Shown in pieces: positions 33,889 to 42,883 of a DNA stretch of 64,000 bases (within the stretch, counting starts at the first letter, position 1; each line of letters opens with the position of its first letter). Under the pieces are notes generated by a model. That model was not told where the DNA came from. It ran no database searches and saw only the letters and a program-made list of their open reading frames with translations. The stretch comes from Yoonia sp. G8-12 (GTDB lineage: Bacteria > Pseudomonadota > Alphaproteobacteria > Rhodobacterales > Rhodobacteraceae). The stretch lies in assembly GCF_038443675.1 (NCBI RefSeq), contig NZ_CP151762.1:3348001-3412000 (forward strand), written 5' to 3'. The translations under genes and the position numbers were made by a program.

Positions 33889-35711
33889 AACCGGTCGCGC
33901 CTCAGGCGCGCAAACCAGTCGTTTTAGCGCTGTCCCGCTCGGGTGAGCTGACCGCACATAAGGTGGCCGCCGTGCTAGGTGCGCAAGTGCATGGGCGCGA
34001 GGGCCGCGTCGATCAAGCGGATGCCTTTTTCGCCAATGCGCTGGAGCATGCGCGTGATTTATTTGTGGCGGGTGTGCCGATTGTCGGGGTCTGTGCCTCG
34101 GGTATTTTAATTCGTGCGGTGGCCCCGCTTTTGGCGGATAAAACCATGGAACCACCGGTGATTTCTGTGTCGGATGATGGCGCTGTTGTTGTGCCGCTTT
34201 TGGGCGGGCATCGTGGGGCGAATAAGCTGTCAGCGACGATCGCGCAGGCGCTGGATGCCGTGTCTGCTGTGACTACGGCGGGTGATGTGGCGCTCGGGAT
34301 CGCCTTGGATGAACCGCCGTCGGGATGGCGTCTGGTCAACCGTGCTGATGCCAAGGCGGCTATGGCAGGGCTGCTTGGCGGTGGTGGTGCGCAGGTGGAT
34401 GGCGATGCGCCTTGGCTTGCCGACCTGCCAAAGGGCGACGGGCTACGTTTGTCTTGCACGATGGCGCGTCAAGATGATTTGGGCGCGGATCATTTGCAGT
34501 TTGCACCCCAACGGGTGGCCCTGGGTGTTGGTTGTGCCCGTAATTGCCCGCCTGCGGAATTGGCGGCACTGGTCCAAGAGGTGCTGCAAGACGCCGGGAT
34601 TGCCCCGCAAGCAGTACATTCGGTCAATACCATCACGCTGAAGGCGGATGAGCCTGCGATTATCGCTTTGGCGGGTGACCTTGATGTGCCGATGCGTTTG
34701 TTTGAGGCAGAGGCATTGGAGGCCGAGACGCCCCGCTTGGCGAACCCATCCGAGGTAGTATTTGCTGAAGTAGGCGCGCATGGCGTGGCTGAAGCGGCCG
34801 CCTTGGCGCAGGCCGGTGCGCAGGGAGAATTTCTGGTGTCAAAGCGCAAGACGGCAAATGCCACCTGTGCGCTGGTTGTGACGCCTGAGCCTGTGGTGGA
34901 GTTGACAGGTCGCGCGCGTGGGCGGTTGTCTGTCGTGGGTATTGGTCCCGGCCAAGCGACGTGGCGCACGCCTGAGGTGTCGCGGCTGGTGGCTGAAGCC
35001 GAAGAGTTAGTGGGCTACGGGCTTTATATTGATTTGCTGGGGCCTTTGGCCGTGGGCAAGGCGCGGTCGGATTTCCCGTTGGGCGGTGAAGAGGACCGGT
35101 GTCGTTATGCGCTGGAACAGGCAGGGCAGGGCAAGAACGTGGCGCTTGTTTGTTCCGGCGACGCGGGAATTTATGCGATGGCGGCACTTGTGTTTGAGCT
35201 GCTGGATCGTGGTCCTGATCAGATGGGTGTGACAGATGCTGCGCGCCGCGTTGAGGTGATCTGCTCACCTGGTGTGAGTGCATTGCAGGGGGCGGCGGCA
35301 AGGGCCGGTGCGCCATTGGGCCATGATTTTTGTGCGATTTCTCTATCCGATCTTTTGACCCCGCGCGAGGATATCGTGAAGCGGTTGAAGGCCGCAGCGA
35401 TGGGCGATTTTGTGATCGCCTTCTACAATCCGGTGTCGATGCGGCGGCGGACGCTTTTGGCAGAGGCGCGTGATATCCTCTTGCAGCATCGCCCACCTGA
35501 GACGCCTGTGATGCTGGCCTCGTCGCTTGGGCGGCCTGAGGAGCATGTGCGCTATCGCCGTTTGGACGCGTTGGAAGTGGATGAGGTGGATATGTTGACC
35601 GTGGTTTTGATTGGGTCGTCGCATTCAAGGCTAGCAGCACTTGGCGAAGGTCCCCGGATGTACACGCCGCGCGGGTATGCGCGCAAGATTGACGGGGATT
35701 TGGCGGGATGA
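33885..35711 (+). CDS. cobJ: Fused CbiG-like / precorrin-3B C17-methyltransferase
   Basis: A 608-residue fusion. Residues about 10-340 are CbiG-like: PIVGVCASGILIRAVAPLLA and VPLLGGHRGANKLS are N-terminal CbiG signatures, and LGVGCARNCPPAELAALV begins the C-terminal CbiG/CobE part. Residues about 345-608 are CobJ/CbiH: RLSVVGIGPGQATWRTPEV, VCSGDAGIYAMAALVFEL and FVIAFYNPVSMRRR. CobJ methylates C-17 with ring contraction; CbiG opens the lactone in the anaerobic route. The ATG at 33885 overlaps the cobI stop; a GTG lies six bases upstream. Confidence 0.92.
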   Translation: MKPVAPQARKPVVLALSRSGELTAHKVAAVLGAQVHGREGRVDQADAFFANALEHARDLFVAGVPIVGVCASGILIRAVAPLLADKTMEPPVISVSDDGAVVVPLLGGHRGANKLSATIAQALDAVSAVTTAGDVALGIALDEPPSGWRLVNRADAKAAMAGLLGGGGAQVDGDAPWLADLPKGDGLRLSCTMARQDDLGADHLQFAPQRVALGVGCARNCPPAELAALVQEVLQDAGIAPQAVHSVNTITLKADEPAIIALAGDLDVPMRLFEAEALEAETPRLANPSEVVFAEVGAHGVAEAAALAQAGAQGEFLVSKRKTANATCALVVTPEPVVELTGRARGRLSVVGIGPGQATWRTPEVSRLVAEAEELVGYGLYIDLLGPLAVGKARSDFPLGGEEDRCRYALEQAGQGKNVALVCSGDAGIYAMAALVFELLDRGPDQMGVTDAARRVEVICSPGVSALQGAAARAGAPLGHDFCAISLSDLLTPREDIVKRLKAAAMGDFVIAFYNPVSMRRRTLLAEARDILLQHRPPETPVMLASSLGRPEEHVRYRRLDALEVDEVDMLTVVLIGSSHSRLAALGEGPRMYTPRGYARKIDGDLAG

Positions 35712-35754
35712 CGCTTTTTGGCTGGCGCCAAATGCGCCCCACCCGCCATCCCAT

Positions 35755-35793
35755 GGCCTCCGGCGGAAGTTTGATTGGACATAGAAAGATGAG
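35755..35793 (+). repeat. Dispersed repeat copy before cobM
   Basis: GCCTCCGGCGGAAGTTTGAT then TGGACATAGAAAGAT is identical over 35 bases to the copy before fmt (39786-39820). It continues GAGGATCG, which provides the cobM ribosome site. Confidence 0.85.
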
Positions 35794-35802
35794 GATCGTG
35801 CT

Positions 35803-36570
35803 ATGACCGTTTATTTTATTGGTGCAGGTCCGGGTGATCCTGAGTTGTTGACGCTGAAGGCGGCGCGGATCATCGGGGAATGCCCTGTTTGTCTTTATGC
35901 GGGGTCACTGGTGCCAGTCGAGGTGGTGGCTTGTGCGCCTGCCGATGCGCTGGTGATGGACACAGCGCCGATGACCTTGGACGACACGCATGGCGTGATC
36001 CTTGAGGCACACGGGAAGGGGCAGGATGTGGCGCGTGTGCATTCGGGTGATCCGTCGCTATACGGTGCGATCGCCGAGCAGATTCGTCGTCTGAAGTCCG
36101 ATGGGATTGACTACCAGATTATCCCGGGTGTGCCTGCTTATGCGGCGGCGGCGGCTGCTTTGGGTACGGAATTGACCGTGCCTGAAGTGGCGCAATCCAT
36201 CATTTTGACCCGCATGTCGATGAAATCGACAGGCATGCCTGCCGGTGAGACGCTCGAGAATTTTGCCCGGACCGGTGCGACCTTGGCGATCCACCTAGGC
36301 ATTCGGGCGTTGCGCGAGATCGAACGGCAATTGGCGCCTTTCTATGGTGAGGATTGCCCTGTTGCCGTGATTTACCGTGTTGGTTGGCCGGACCAGATGA
36401 TCATTCGTGGCACGTTGATGGATGTGCGCGAAAAGGTCCGCGCGGCAAAAATTACACGCACGGCGCTTATCCTCGTGGGACCGGCGTTGTCCGATTCGCA
36501 TGGGTTTCCTGACTCAGCACTGTATGATGCGGCGAAACCCCATGTCCTGCGACCACGCATTAAGGCCTGA
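35803..36570 (+). CDS. cobM: Precorrin-4 C11-methyltransferase
   Basis: A 255-residue tetrapyrrole methylase. IGAGPGDPELLTLKAARII, then VARVHSGDPSLYGAIAEQIR and IPGVPAYAAAAAALGTELTV match CobM/CbiF. It methylates C-11 of precorrin-4. The ATG has a GAGGA site given by the dispersed repeat. It is the last recognised corrin gene of the plus-strand group, 91 bases after cbiG/cobJ. Confidence 0.95.
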   Translation: MTVYFIGAGPGDPELLTLKAARIIGECPVCLYAGSLVPVEVVACAPADALVMDTAPMTLDDTHGVILEAHGKGQDVARVHSGDPSLYGAIAEQIRRLKSDGIDYQIIPGVPAYAAAAAALGTELTVPEVAQSIILTRMSMKSTGMPAGETLENFARTGATLAIHLGIRALREIERQLAPFYGEDCPVAVIYRVGWPDQMIIRGTLMDVREKVRAAKITRTALILVGPALSDSHGFPDSALYDAAKPHVLRPRIKA

Positions 36571-36659
36571 AATTAAGGCCTTTCTGCGCTGCGGCGGATT
36601 TTGTCATTTAAAATTTACTTTTCTCGGGTCATCCTCTGACGTGTCTGGAGGGACTTGTT

Positions 36660-37007
36660 ATGTTTACGTTTTTACCTGATGCGGTTTGTCAGGGTTTGGA
36701 AGAAGCGCGTAAGGCTGCATTGAAGCGCAAGGATCGTCTGTCGGTTCAAGACGGTAACGATAGTTATCGGATCCGCAGATTTTGGGACGGGGGGTTCGCT
36801 TTGGATCTTGACGGGTCCGAGAGGTTGCGCGGCCGTGTCGATATTTATGATGGCCCCAAGCACCTTTACACCTGTTTGGTTGTATCCTCCGTCGATGAAG
36901 AAGATGAGCGGGTGTTCGAGTTCAAATGGGCCACACCGGTTGCCTCTGGCCCCGCCGCCGATTTCGTGCGTCCTGACTTTGTCCCTGCCGGTTTGATCGG
37001 GCGTTAA
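36660..37007 (+). CDS. Conserved-looking 115-residue protein of unknown function
   Basis: A soluble protein with a basic helical start (GLEEARKAALKRKDRLSV) and several aromatic beta strands (YRIRRFWDGGFALDLDG, RVDIYDGPKHLYTCLVV). No membrane segment or known motif. It follows cobM by 89 bases, but sequence between them (a T-rich stretch) suggests a separate transcript. It converges with the PatB-type gene. I recall similar proteins in related genomes; the function is unknown. Confidence 0.7.
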   Translation: MFTFLPDAVCQGLEEARKAALKRKDRLSVQDGNDSYRIRRFWDGGFALDLDGSERLRGRVDIYDGPKHLYTCLVVSSVDEEDERVFEFKWATPVASGPAADFVRPDFVPAGLIGR

Positions 37008-37010
37008 GCG

Positions 37011-38183
37011 CTACTGCAAATCTGCAAAAGCGGCCTGCATCCGCTGTACAGCTTCTTCGACATTGGCTGTTTGCGTGGCTAGGTTGAACCGCATGAAGCT
37101 TTCACCGCCTGTTCCGAATGTCGGGCCTTGGGAAACGGCGATCTTGGCTGTGTCCCTGATGCGCGCTGACACTTCTTCATAGCTCATGCCAGTGCCTGAA
37201 AAATCGACCCAGCCCAGGTAGGTTGATTGCAGCGGCATTGACCAGACGCCTGGGATTGTATTGATGCCTGCGTCAAATATCTCGCGGTTGGTTTGTAAGT
37301 GTGCGATTTGCGCATCGGCCCACGCCGCACCTTCTGGTGAATAAGCGGCTGTGATCATGGCTACACCAAGCGCGGAAGGTTTGTAATCGAGCATCGCCAG
37401 CCGTTTTTGCATGGCGCTGCGCAGTGTCGGATCGGGGATGATCATATTGCCTGTCCGCTGGCCTGCAATATTAAACGTTTTGGACGCTGCCGTCAGATAG
37501 ACTGTGTTGTCGGTATCTTCGGGTGCCGCAACGGCGGTGGGCACAAATGTCTGTTGGGCATACACAAGATCGTGGTGGATTTCATCACTGACCAGAAGCA
37601 GCCCGTTCTTGCGTGCAAAAGCCGAAACAGACCGCAGTTCATCAACCGTCCAGACGCGCCCCGAGGGGTTTTGCGGTGAACACCAGATCAGCATTTTTTC
37701 TTTGCCGGTCAGCCGCGACTGGGCATCGTCCAGATCCAGCATGTAGGTGTCGTCTTGGCGCACGAGCGGGCATTCGGTGACAACCCTGCCGGCCTTGGTC
37801 ACCTTATGTGCGAACTCATGATAGACAGGGGTAAAGATAACGGCGGCGTCGCCTGGCTCTGTCCAGACATCAAGGCAGAGCGCGATCGCATTTCCCAAGC
37901 CTTGGGTTGTCAAAACCCAGTCTTTTTCGATGGACCAGCTGTGGCGGGTCTGCATCCACCATTGGATCGCGCTGAAGTAGGCGTCATTTTCGAATGAATA
38001 GCCAAAGACGCCTTGTGTGGCGGCCGCTTTCACGGCCTCAATGACACAGGGGGCGGTCTGATAGTCTGAATCTGCAGTCCACATCGCCAGCCCGTCTTTT
38101 GGCGAAACGCCATACAGCTTTTCCATCAAATCCCACTTGACGCTGTTGGTTCCGCGGCGGTCGATGGGGGTATTGAATGACAT
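37011..38183 (-). CDS. PatB/MalY-type carbon-sulfur lyase (PLP)
   Basis: A 390-residue fold-type I PLP enzyme. The PLP lysine is in LTAASKTFNIAGQRTGNM, the ring-stacking region is VLTTQGLGNAIAL, and IWCSPQNPSGRVWT holds the conserved asparagine. MalY/PatB proteins cleave cystathionine or cysteine conjugates (C-S beta-lyase). The start has a GGAGAAGCAC site at 38183. It is divergent from the deformylase group with 108 bases between them. Aminotransferase activity is possible. Confidence 0.85.
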   Translation of the reverse strand: MSFNTPIDRRGTNSVKWDLMEKLYGVSPKDGLAMWTADSDYQTAPCVIEAVKAAATQGVFGYSFENDAYFSAIQWWMQTRHSWSIEKDWVLTTQGLGNAIALCLDVWTEPGDAAVIFTPVYHEFAHKVTKAGRVVTECPLVRQDDTYMLDLDDAQSRLTGKEKMLIWCSPQNPSGRVWTVDELRSVSAFARKNGLLLVSDEIHHDLVYAQQTFVPTAVAAPEDTDNTVYLTAASKTFNIAGQRTGNMIIPDPTLRSAMQKRLAMLDYKPSALGVAMITAAYSPEGAAWADAQIAHLQTNREIFDAGINTIPGVWSMPLQSTYLGWVDFSGTGMSYEEVSARIRDTAKIAVSQGPTFGTGGESFMRFNLATQTANVEEAVQRMQAAFADLQ

Positions 38184-38291
38184 GTGCTTCTCCTAAACTC
38201 TTGCGCGCAAATTGCGGTGTTGGGAAAATGGGTGCAAGCCCAAAGTCGCGCCCTGCTTGCGATGGGCGGCGGGACGCATTAGATCACGGCC

Positions 38292-38813
38292 ATGGCACTG
38301 AAGAAAATTCTCATACACCCCGATCCGCGCCTGAAAAAGGTGGCAACACCCGTGGCGTCGGTGAACGACGAACTGCGGCGTTTGGCCGACGATATGTTGG
38401 AAACCATGTATGACGCGCCGGGCATCGGTTTGGCTGCGCCACAGATCGCGGTCATGGATCGGATGTTGGTCATGGATTGCGCCAAAGAAGACGATGCCAC
38501 GCCAGAGCCTATGGTGTTGATCAACCCGCAGGTGGTTTGGACGTCGGAAGAGCGGAACGTCTACGAAGAGGGCTGTCTTTCGATCCCAGAGCAATATGCC
38601 GAGGTCGAACGCCCTGCCGAGGTGGAAGTGTCGTGGATGGACCTTAATGGCAAGACGAGGCGCGAGCGTTTTGACGGGCTTTGGGCAACTTGTGTGCAGC
38701 ATGAAATCGACCATCTGGATGGGAAATTGTTCATTGATTATTTGCGTCCGCTGAAACGCCAGATGATCACGCGCAAGATGCAGAAACTGAAACGCGAAAT
38801 GGCGCGGGGCTGA
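38292..38813 (+). CDS. def: Peptide deformylase
   Basis: A 173-residue deformylase with all three motifs: GIGLAAPQ, EGCLS and QHEIDHLDG, giving the Cys and two His metal ligands and the catalytic glutamate. It removes the formyl group from new proteins. It is first of three tandem paralogues before fmt. No strong ribosome site precedes the ATG at 38292. Its C-terminal helix (LKRQMITRKMQKLKREMARG) is typical of the active form. Confidence 0.96.
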   Translation: MALKKILIHPDPRLKKVATPVASVNDELRRLADDMLETMYDAPGIGLAAPQIAVMDRMLVMDCAKEDDATPEPMVLINPQVVWTSEERNVYEEGCLSIPEQYAEVERPAEVEVSWMDLNGKTRRERFDGLWATCVQHEIDHLDGKLFIDYLRPLKRQMITRKMQKLKREMARG

Positions 38814-38817
38814 CGGC

Positions 38818-39279
38818 GTGGCGGTACGCGCGCTGCGATTTGAGGGCGATCCCGTTTTGTTGGCAACGGCAGCGCCCGTGCAACAGTTCAACGAAGAACT
38901 GGCCGGACTGGTCCGCGATATGTTCGAGACGATGTACGCCGCCCCCGGACGCGGGTTGGCCGCCCCGCAAGTGGGCGTGAGCAAGCGGATTTTCGTTGTC
39001 GATACGGACTGGAAAGATGCGGAGCCTGCGCCGATGATTTTCATCAACCCAGAGATTATCAACCGTTCCGAGGCAGAGGCGGTCGGGACTGAGGCTTGCC
39101 TTTCGATCCCCGGCAAAAGCTTTGATGTCAGCCGCCCGCTTTGGGTTGAGCTTAGCTGGCAGGATTTGGACGGCGCGGCGCATCATGGGCGATTTGAGGG
39201 CATGCAGGCGATTTGTGTTTGTCACGAGTTTGACCATCTCAATGGCGTTTTGGTGACCCAGACCGGAGTGCAACAATGA
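38818..39279 (+). CDS. Peptide deformylase paralogue, second copy
   Basis: A 153-residue paralogue starting from a GTG. Motifs read GRGLAAPQ, EACLS and CHEFDHLNG: the cysteine and the HExxH signature are kept, with an alanine in place of glycine in motif two. It is short at the C-terminus, lacking the basic helix of the first copy. It is likely active or partly active. Its stop overlaps the start of the third copy (ATGA). Confidence 0.9.
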   Translation: MAVRALRFEGDPVLLATAAPVQQFNEELAGLVRDMFETMYAAPGRGLAAPQVGVSKRIFVVDTDWKDAEPAPMIFINPEIINRSEAEAVGTEACLSIPGKSFDVSRPLWVELSWQDLDGAAHHGRFEGMQAICVCHEFDHLNGVLVTQTGVQQ

Positions 39280-39776
39280 CACACCGCCCCTTTGTGATGT
39301 GGCCGCATCCGGCTCTGCGCTCTGCTGCGGCCCCGGTCGCGGCTATCACCGACGACGTGCGTGCCATCTGGGACGAAATGATCGATGCGATGGACAATAT
39401 GCCGGGCGTAGGTTTGGCTGCGCCGCAGTTAGGTATTGATCTGGCGTTGGCTGTCGTGGATGCCTCTGAGCGGCGTGGTCAGGCGATCCGGATGGCCAAC
39501 CCTTCGATTTTGCACAGCAGTGTTGAACCGCGGGTGCATGAAGAGGGTTCGCCTAATCTGCCCGGTGTTTGGGCCAAAATTACGCGCCCGCGCGCGGTGA
39601 CGGTGCGGTTTCTGAGCGCCGATGGCCAGTGGGAAGAGAAGGATTTCGTCGGGCTTTGGGCGACGTCCGTGCAGCATCAGATTGATCATCTCGCGGGTAA
39701 GATGTTTTTTGACCGTCTGACGCGTGTGAAGCGGGATATGCTGATTAAGAAAGCGGCCAAATTGAAGCGAGGCTGA
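39276..39776 (+). CDS. Degenerate peptide deformylase paralogue, third copy
   Basis: A 166-residue paralogue. Motif one is normal (GVGLAAPQ), but motif two is EGSPNLPG, with the metal-binding cysteine lost, and motif three is QHQIDHLAG, with the catalytic glutamate replaced by glutamine. It therefore probably cannot deformylate peptides. The basic C-terminal helix (RDMLIKKAAKLKRG) is kept, so it may still bind ribosomes or partner with the other copies. The reading frame is intact. Confidence 0.88.
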   Translation: MTHRPFVMWPHPALRSAAAPVAAITDDVRAIWDEMIDAMDNMPGVGLAAPQLGIDLALAVVDASERRGQAIRMANPSILHSSVEPRVHEEGSPNLPGVWAKITRPRAVTVRFLSADGQWEEKDFVGLWATSVQHQIDHLAGKMFFDRLTRVKRDMLIKKAAKLKRG

Positions 39777-39784
39777 CGCAGGGA

Positions 39785-39820
39785 TGCCTCCGGCGGAAGT
39801 TTGATTGGACATAGAAAGAT
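39785..39820 (+). repeat. Dispersed repeat copy before fmt
   Basis: Same 35 bases as at 35756-35790, in the same orientation and about the same distance (7 versus 13 bases) from the next ATG. It lies between the third deformylase gene and fmt. Confidence 0.85.
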
Positions 39821-39826
39821 ATCTTT

Positions 39827-40726
39827 ATGCGCATTATTTTCATGGGAACGCCTGATTTTTCGGTACCTGTTCTGGATGCGCTGGTGGATGCGGGCCATGA
39901 GATTGCGGCGGTCTATTGCCAACCACCGCGACCGGCAGGGCGAGGCAAGAAGGATCGTGCGTCACCTGTGCAGTTGCGCGCCGAAGCTCTGGGATTGGAT
40001 GTCCGGTATCCTGCGTCCTTGAAGGGCGCAACGGAGCAGGCCGCATTCGCAGCATTGGATGCGGATATCGCCATTGTCGTGGCCTACGGCTTGATCCTGC
40101 CGCAGGCGATTTTGGACGCGCCCAAGGCGGGCTGTTTGAATATCCATGCCTCGCTTTTGCCGCGCTGGCGTGGGGCCGCCCCCATTCACCGCGCGATTAT
40201 GGCGGGTGACGCCAAGACCGGGGTTTGTATCATGCAGATGGAGGCCGGTCTTGATACGGGTCCGGTCCTGCTGCGCGATGAGACCGCGATTGGTGCCGAG
40301 GAAACCACAGGAGCGTTGCACGACAGGCTTTCGCAAATGGGTGCGGCGTTGGTTGTTGAGGCGCTCGCGGAGCTGGACCAGTTGACCCCGCAAACCCAAC
40401 CTGAAGAGGGCGTGACCTATGCCGCCAAGATCGACAAGGCGGAGGCGCGGATAGATTGGGCGCAACCTGCCGTGCAGATCGACCGGTTGATCCGCGGCTT
40501 GTCCCCTTTTCCGGGGGCGTGGTGCGAGGTGAGTGGTGAGCGCATCAAACTTTTGGGTGCGCGCCTGACCGAGGGGGAGGGCGCGCCGGGGCAGGTGCTT
40601 GGCGGCTTCCGGATTGCTTGCGGTAGTAATGCTATCGAAGTGACAAAGGCACAGAGACCGGGGAAGAAAGCCATGTCTGCGGATGAGGTTTTGAAGGGCT
40701 TGGCGCTTGGGGAATCTTTGAGCTAG
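39827..40726 (+). CDS. fmt: Methionyl-tRNA formyltransferase
   Basis: A 299-residue enzyme. RIIFMGTPDFSVPVLDAL, then CLNIHASLLPRWRGAAPIHR and the folate-related DTGPVLLRD are diagnostic. It formylates the initiator methionyl-tRNA using 10-formyltetrahydrofolate. It follows the three deformylase genes, forming a formylation/deformylation unit. Its ribosome site is weak and lies in the end of the dispersed repeat. Confidence 0.96.
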   Translation: MRIIFMGTPDFSVPVLDALVDAGHEIAAVYCQPPRPAGRGKKDRASPVQLRAEALGLDVRYPASLKGATEQAAFAALDADIAIVVAYGLILPQAILDAPKAGCLNIHASLLPRWRGAAPIHRAIMAGDAKTGVCIMQMEAGLDTGPVLLRDETAIGAEETTGALHDRLSQMGAALVVEALAELDQLTPQTQPEEGVTYAAKIDKAEARIDWAQPAVQIDRLIRGLSPFPGAWCEVSGERIKLLGARLTEGEGAPGQVLGGFRIACGSNAIEVTKAQRPGKKAMSADEVLKGLALGESLS

Positions 40727-40878
40727 GGCCCTGATCCTCAACAAACACGGCGAGTTTCTGACACTGACCGTGTCAAATATCACGTTTTCTCAAACATATG
40801 CGATTTATCGCCTGAGGCCGGTTTTGCCATCCCGCATGAGGGTGCTATCAGGGGATTCGGAAATTTCTGGGTAAAGTT

Positions 40879-41673
40879 ATGACATCAGTGACGAAACTAA
40901 CCCGCCGCTCTTTTGCGGCGATGGCGATGGCGAGCACGGCGGCCGCATGTGCGCCGCGTGTAGCGGAGATGGAAATCGAGCCACCTGCGCCGGTGTCATT
41001 TGTTGAGGGGTACGGCCCTATTGAGGACTCGGGGTATATTTTGCCCGGTATCCCGTCGGAATATCTCCAAGGTGTGAACCGGCGGATGACCGGATGGTAC
41101 AACGGTGAGGCGGAGCCAAATACGCTGGACGTCGATCCATATGCAAAGTTCTTGTATCACGTGCGCGAAGACGGCTCGGCTACGCGGTATCCTGTCGGGG
41201 TAGGGCGTGCAGGTCGTTCGATCCGGGGCACCGCCACGATGAAATTCATGCGCAAATGGCCCGGTTGGACACCGACCCAAAACATGCTGCGCACCGAGCC
41301 GGAGGTTTACGGCGATTTTCGCGCGGGGATTCCGGGTGGTTTGCGCAGCCCGCTTGGCGCGCGCGCGCTGTATCTTTTCCGTGGCTCGCGCGATACGTAC
41401 TACCGTATTCATGGGACCAATGATCTGGAATCTATCGGGAACTCGGGCTCAGCCGGCTGCATCCGGATGTTCAATCAGGATGTGATCCATCTTTATAACC
41501 AGATCGAGGCCCCGATGCAGGTTCTCATCCGCTCACCTGAAGAGTCGCAGCGTGTCGATCCAGAGAACTTTGGCCGGGGCATTGAGCTGCCACCAAAAAT
41601 CATTTCTGCCGAAGAATTGCTGGGGGAAGAGGCGGTTGCCAATGATCGGGCGCCAATCCTCGACGACGCATAA
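40879..41673 (+). CDS. L,D-transpeptidase lipoprotein
   Basis: A 264-residue YkuD-domain protein. The active site is HGTNDLESIGNSGSAGCIRM, with the catalytic cysteine. The N-terminus has a twin-arginine-like motif (TRRSFAAMAM) and a lipobox (TAAAC), so it is probably exported by Tat or Sec and lipid-anchored. It would crosslink peptidoglycan 3-3 or attach proteins to it. The start at 40879 is preceded by GGGTAAAG. It stands alone after fmt. Confidence 0.9.
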   Translation: MTSVTKLTRRSFAAMAMASTAAACAPRVAEMEIEPPAPVSFVEGYGPIEDSGYILPGIPSEYLQGVNRRMTGWYNGEAEPNTLDVDPYAKFLYHVREDGSATRYPVGVGRAGRSIRGTATMKFMRKWPGWTPTQNMLRTEPEVYGDFRAGIPGGLRSPLGARALYLFRGSRDTYYRIHGTNDLESIGNSGSAGCIRMFNQDVIHLYNQIEAPMQVLIRSPEESQRVDPENFGRGIELPPKIISAEELLGEEAVANDRAPILDDA

Positions 41674-41803
41674 CCCCTTTTCTTTATGGTCTTTGACGTC
41701 CAAACTTGTGTTTGAGGTGCCGTGCTTGCGCGTGGCGGCATATTGAACGCAGAGACAAGAATGCTTACGTCTCTGATATAAAAGAATAAATGAGGGATGT
41801 TAG

Positions 41804-42883
41804 ATGGCGAATTTTGATACGCAAATTCAGGAATCTCAGGCGCAAGTCGCCGCAGCACAAAGCAAAATTTCGGAATTGACCAGCCGGATCGAAGTGGCGC
41901 GCACCAAGATGGCCGAAGGAACCGATATCTCGGTTGATATCGAAAACGCCAGCCTCGAAGACGTGCACGCCCACACCGAACTGATGAATGCAAATATAGC
42001 TGAACTGATTATGGGTCTTGATGATGTCACGACCGCCTTTTCAAAAGACTTTGATGAAATGCGATCCAAGACCGGTATGGAAAGCTTCATTGGCATTTTC
42101 AGCAAAGGCAAGGCCGATAGCATGCGTCAGGAGCGGATGCGCACGGCCTCTATTGATGACAAGTTGCAGGATTTGATCAGCAAGTCAGACGTGATCATGA
42201 AGTTGCTCGAAGGCCAGTTAGGTGTGTTGAATGAGCAGAAAGTGAGCGTTGAAAGCAACCTTGGCGGCACGCTGCAAGAGCGCGAGGCCACCGTGGGTGA
42301 GTTGGAAGCCCTGCGCGCGGATATCCTCGCGATGGACCCCATCATCATCTCATTGGAAAACAAAATATCGGTTGAGCAAGATGCGGCGGCTCGCACGAAA
42401 CTTGAAACCGAGTTGGCAGCGCTCAACGGCAAGTATAATGAAATGGTGCAAAACGAGCAGGTGCAACTGGCTAAAAGCCAGACGCTTGAGCGGTATATCG
42501 AGAAGGGCAAGACCTGGATTGATAGTTTGCAGAACCAGGCGGCGACGCAGATGGTGCTGATCAACAAGTTGCAGACAGATACCAAGCAACGCGTTGTGCT
42601 CTACGATGCTTTGTCGAAATCGTTGAAGACCGCGCAACAGCAGGACGTCGCCCACAAGATCAATGAAATCGGCGTAAAGACGGACCAAGAGGCGCAGTCT
42701 GCGATGGCGGCAATCGGGTCGGCCACAAACGCACGGATGGCGGATATGCTGGAAGCGCATGAGGACCACATGGTCTTTGCCCGCGAGGTGCTGGAGGCCA
42801 AGGCGAAAGCGGACGAGCGTTTTGTGCGCCGGTTCCAGGAGATCGTGAAGAAGCACGATAGCAATCAGTATGGGGCTGAATGA
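41804..42883 (+). CDS. Coiled-coil protein, TelA-like
   Basis: A 359-residue, mostly helical, charged protein without membrane segments. Long coiled-coil stretches (SISELTSRIEVARTKM-like at the start, then ALRADILAMDPIIISLENKI) and its length resemble TelA toxic-anion-resistance proteins, but I see no decisive motif. The ATG follows GAGGGATG. It is first in a run of eight plus-strand genes up to 49103 and overlaps the next (ATGA). It probably acts with the AAA+ ATPase of that run. Confidence 0.65.
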   Translation: MANFDTQIQESQAQVAAAQSKISELTSRIEVARTKMAEGTDISVDIENASLEDVHAHTELMNANIAELIMGLDDVTTAFSKDFDEMRSKTGMESFIGIFSKGKADSMRQERMRTASIDDKLQDLISKSDVIMKLLEGQLGVLNEQKVSVESNLGGTLQEREATVGELEALRADILAMDPIIISLENKISVEQDAAARTKLETELAALNGKYNEMVQNEQVQLAKSQTLERYIEKGKTWIDSLQNQAATQMVLINKLQTDTKQRVVLYDALSKSLKTAQQQDVAHKINEIGVKTDQEAQSAMAAIGSATNARMADMLEAHEDHMVFAREVLEAKAKADERFVRRFQEIVKKHDSNQYGAE

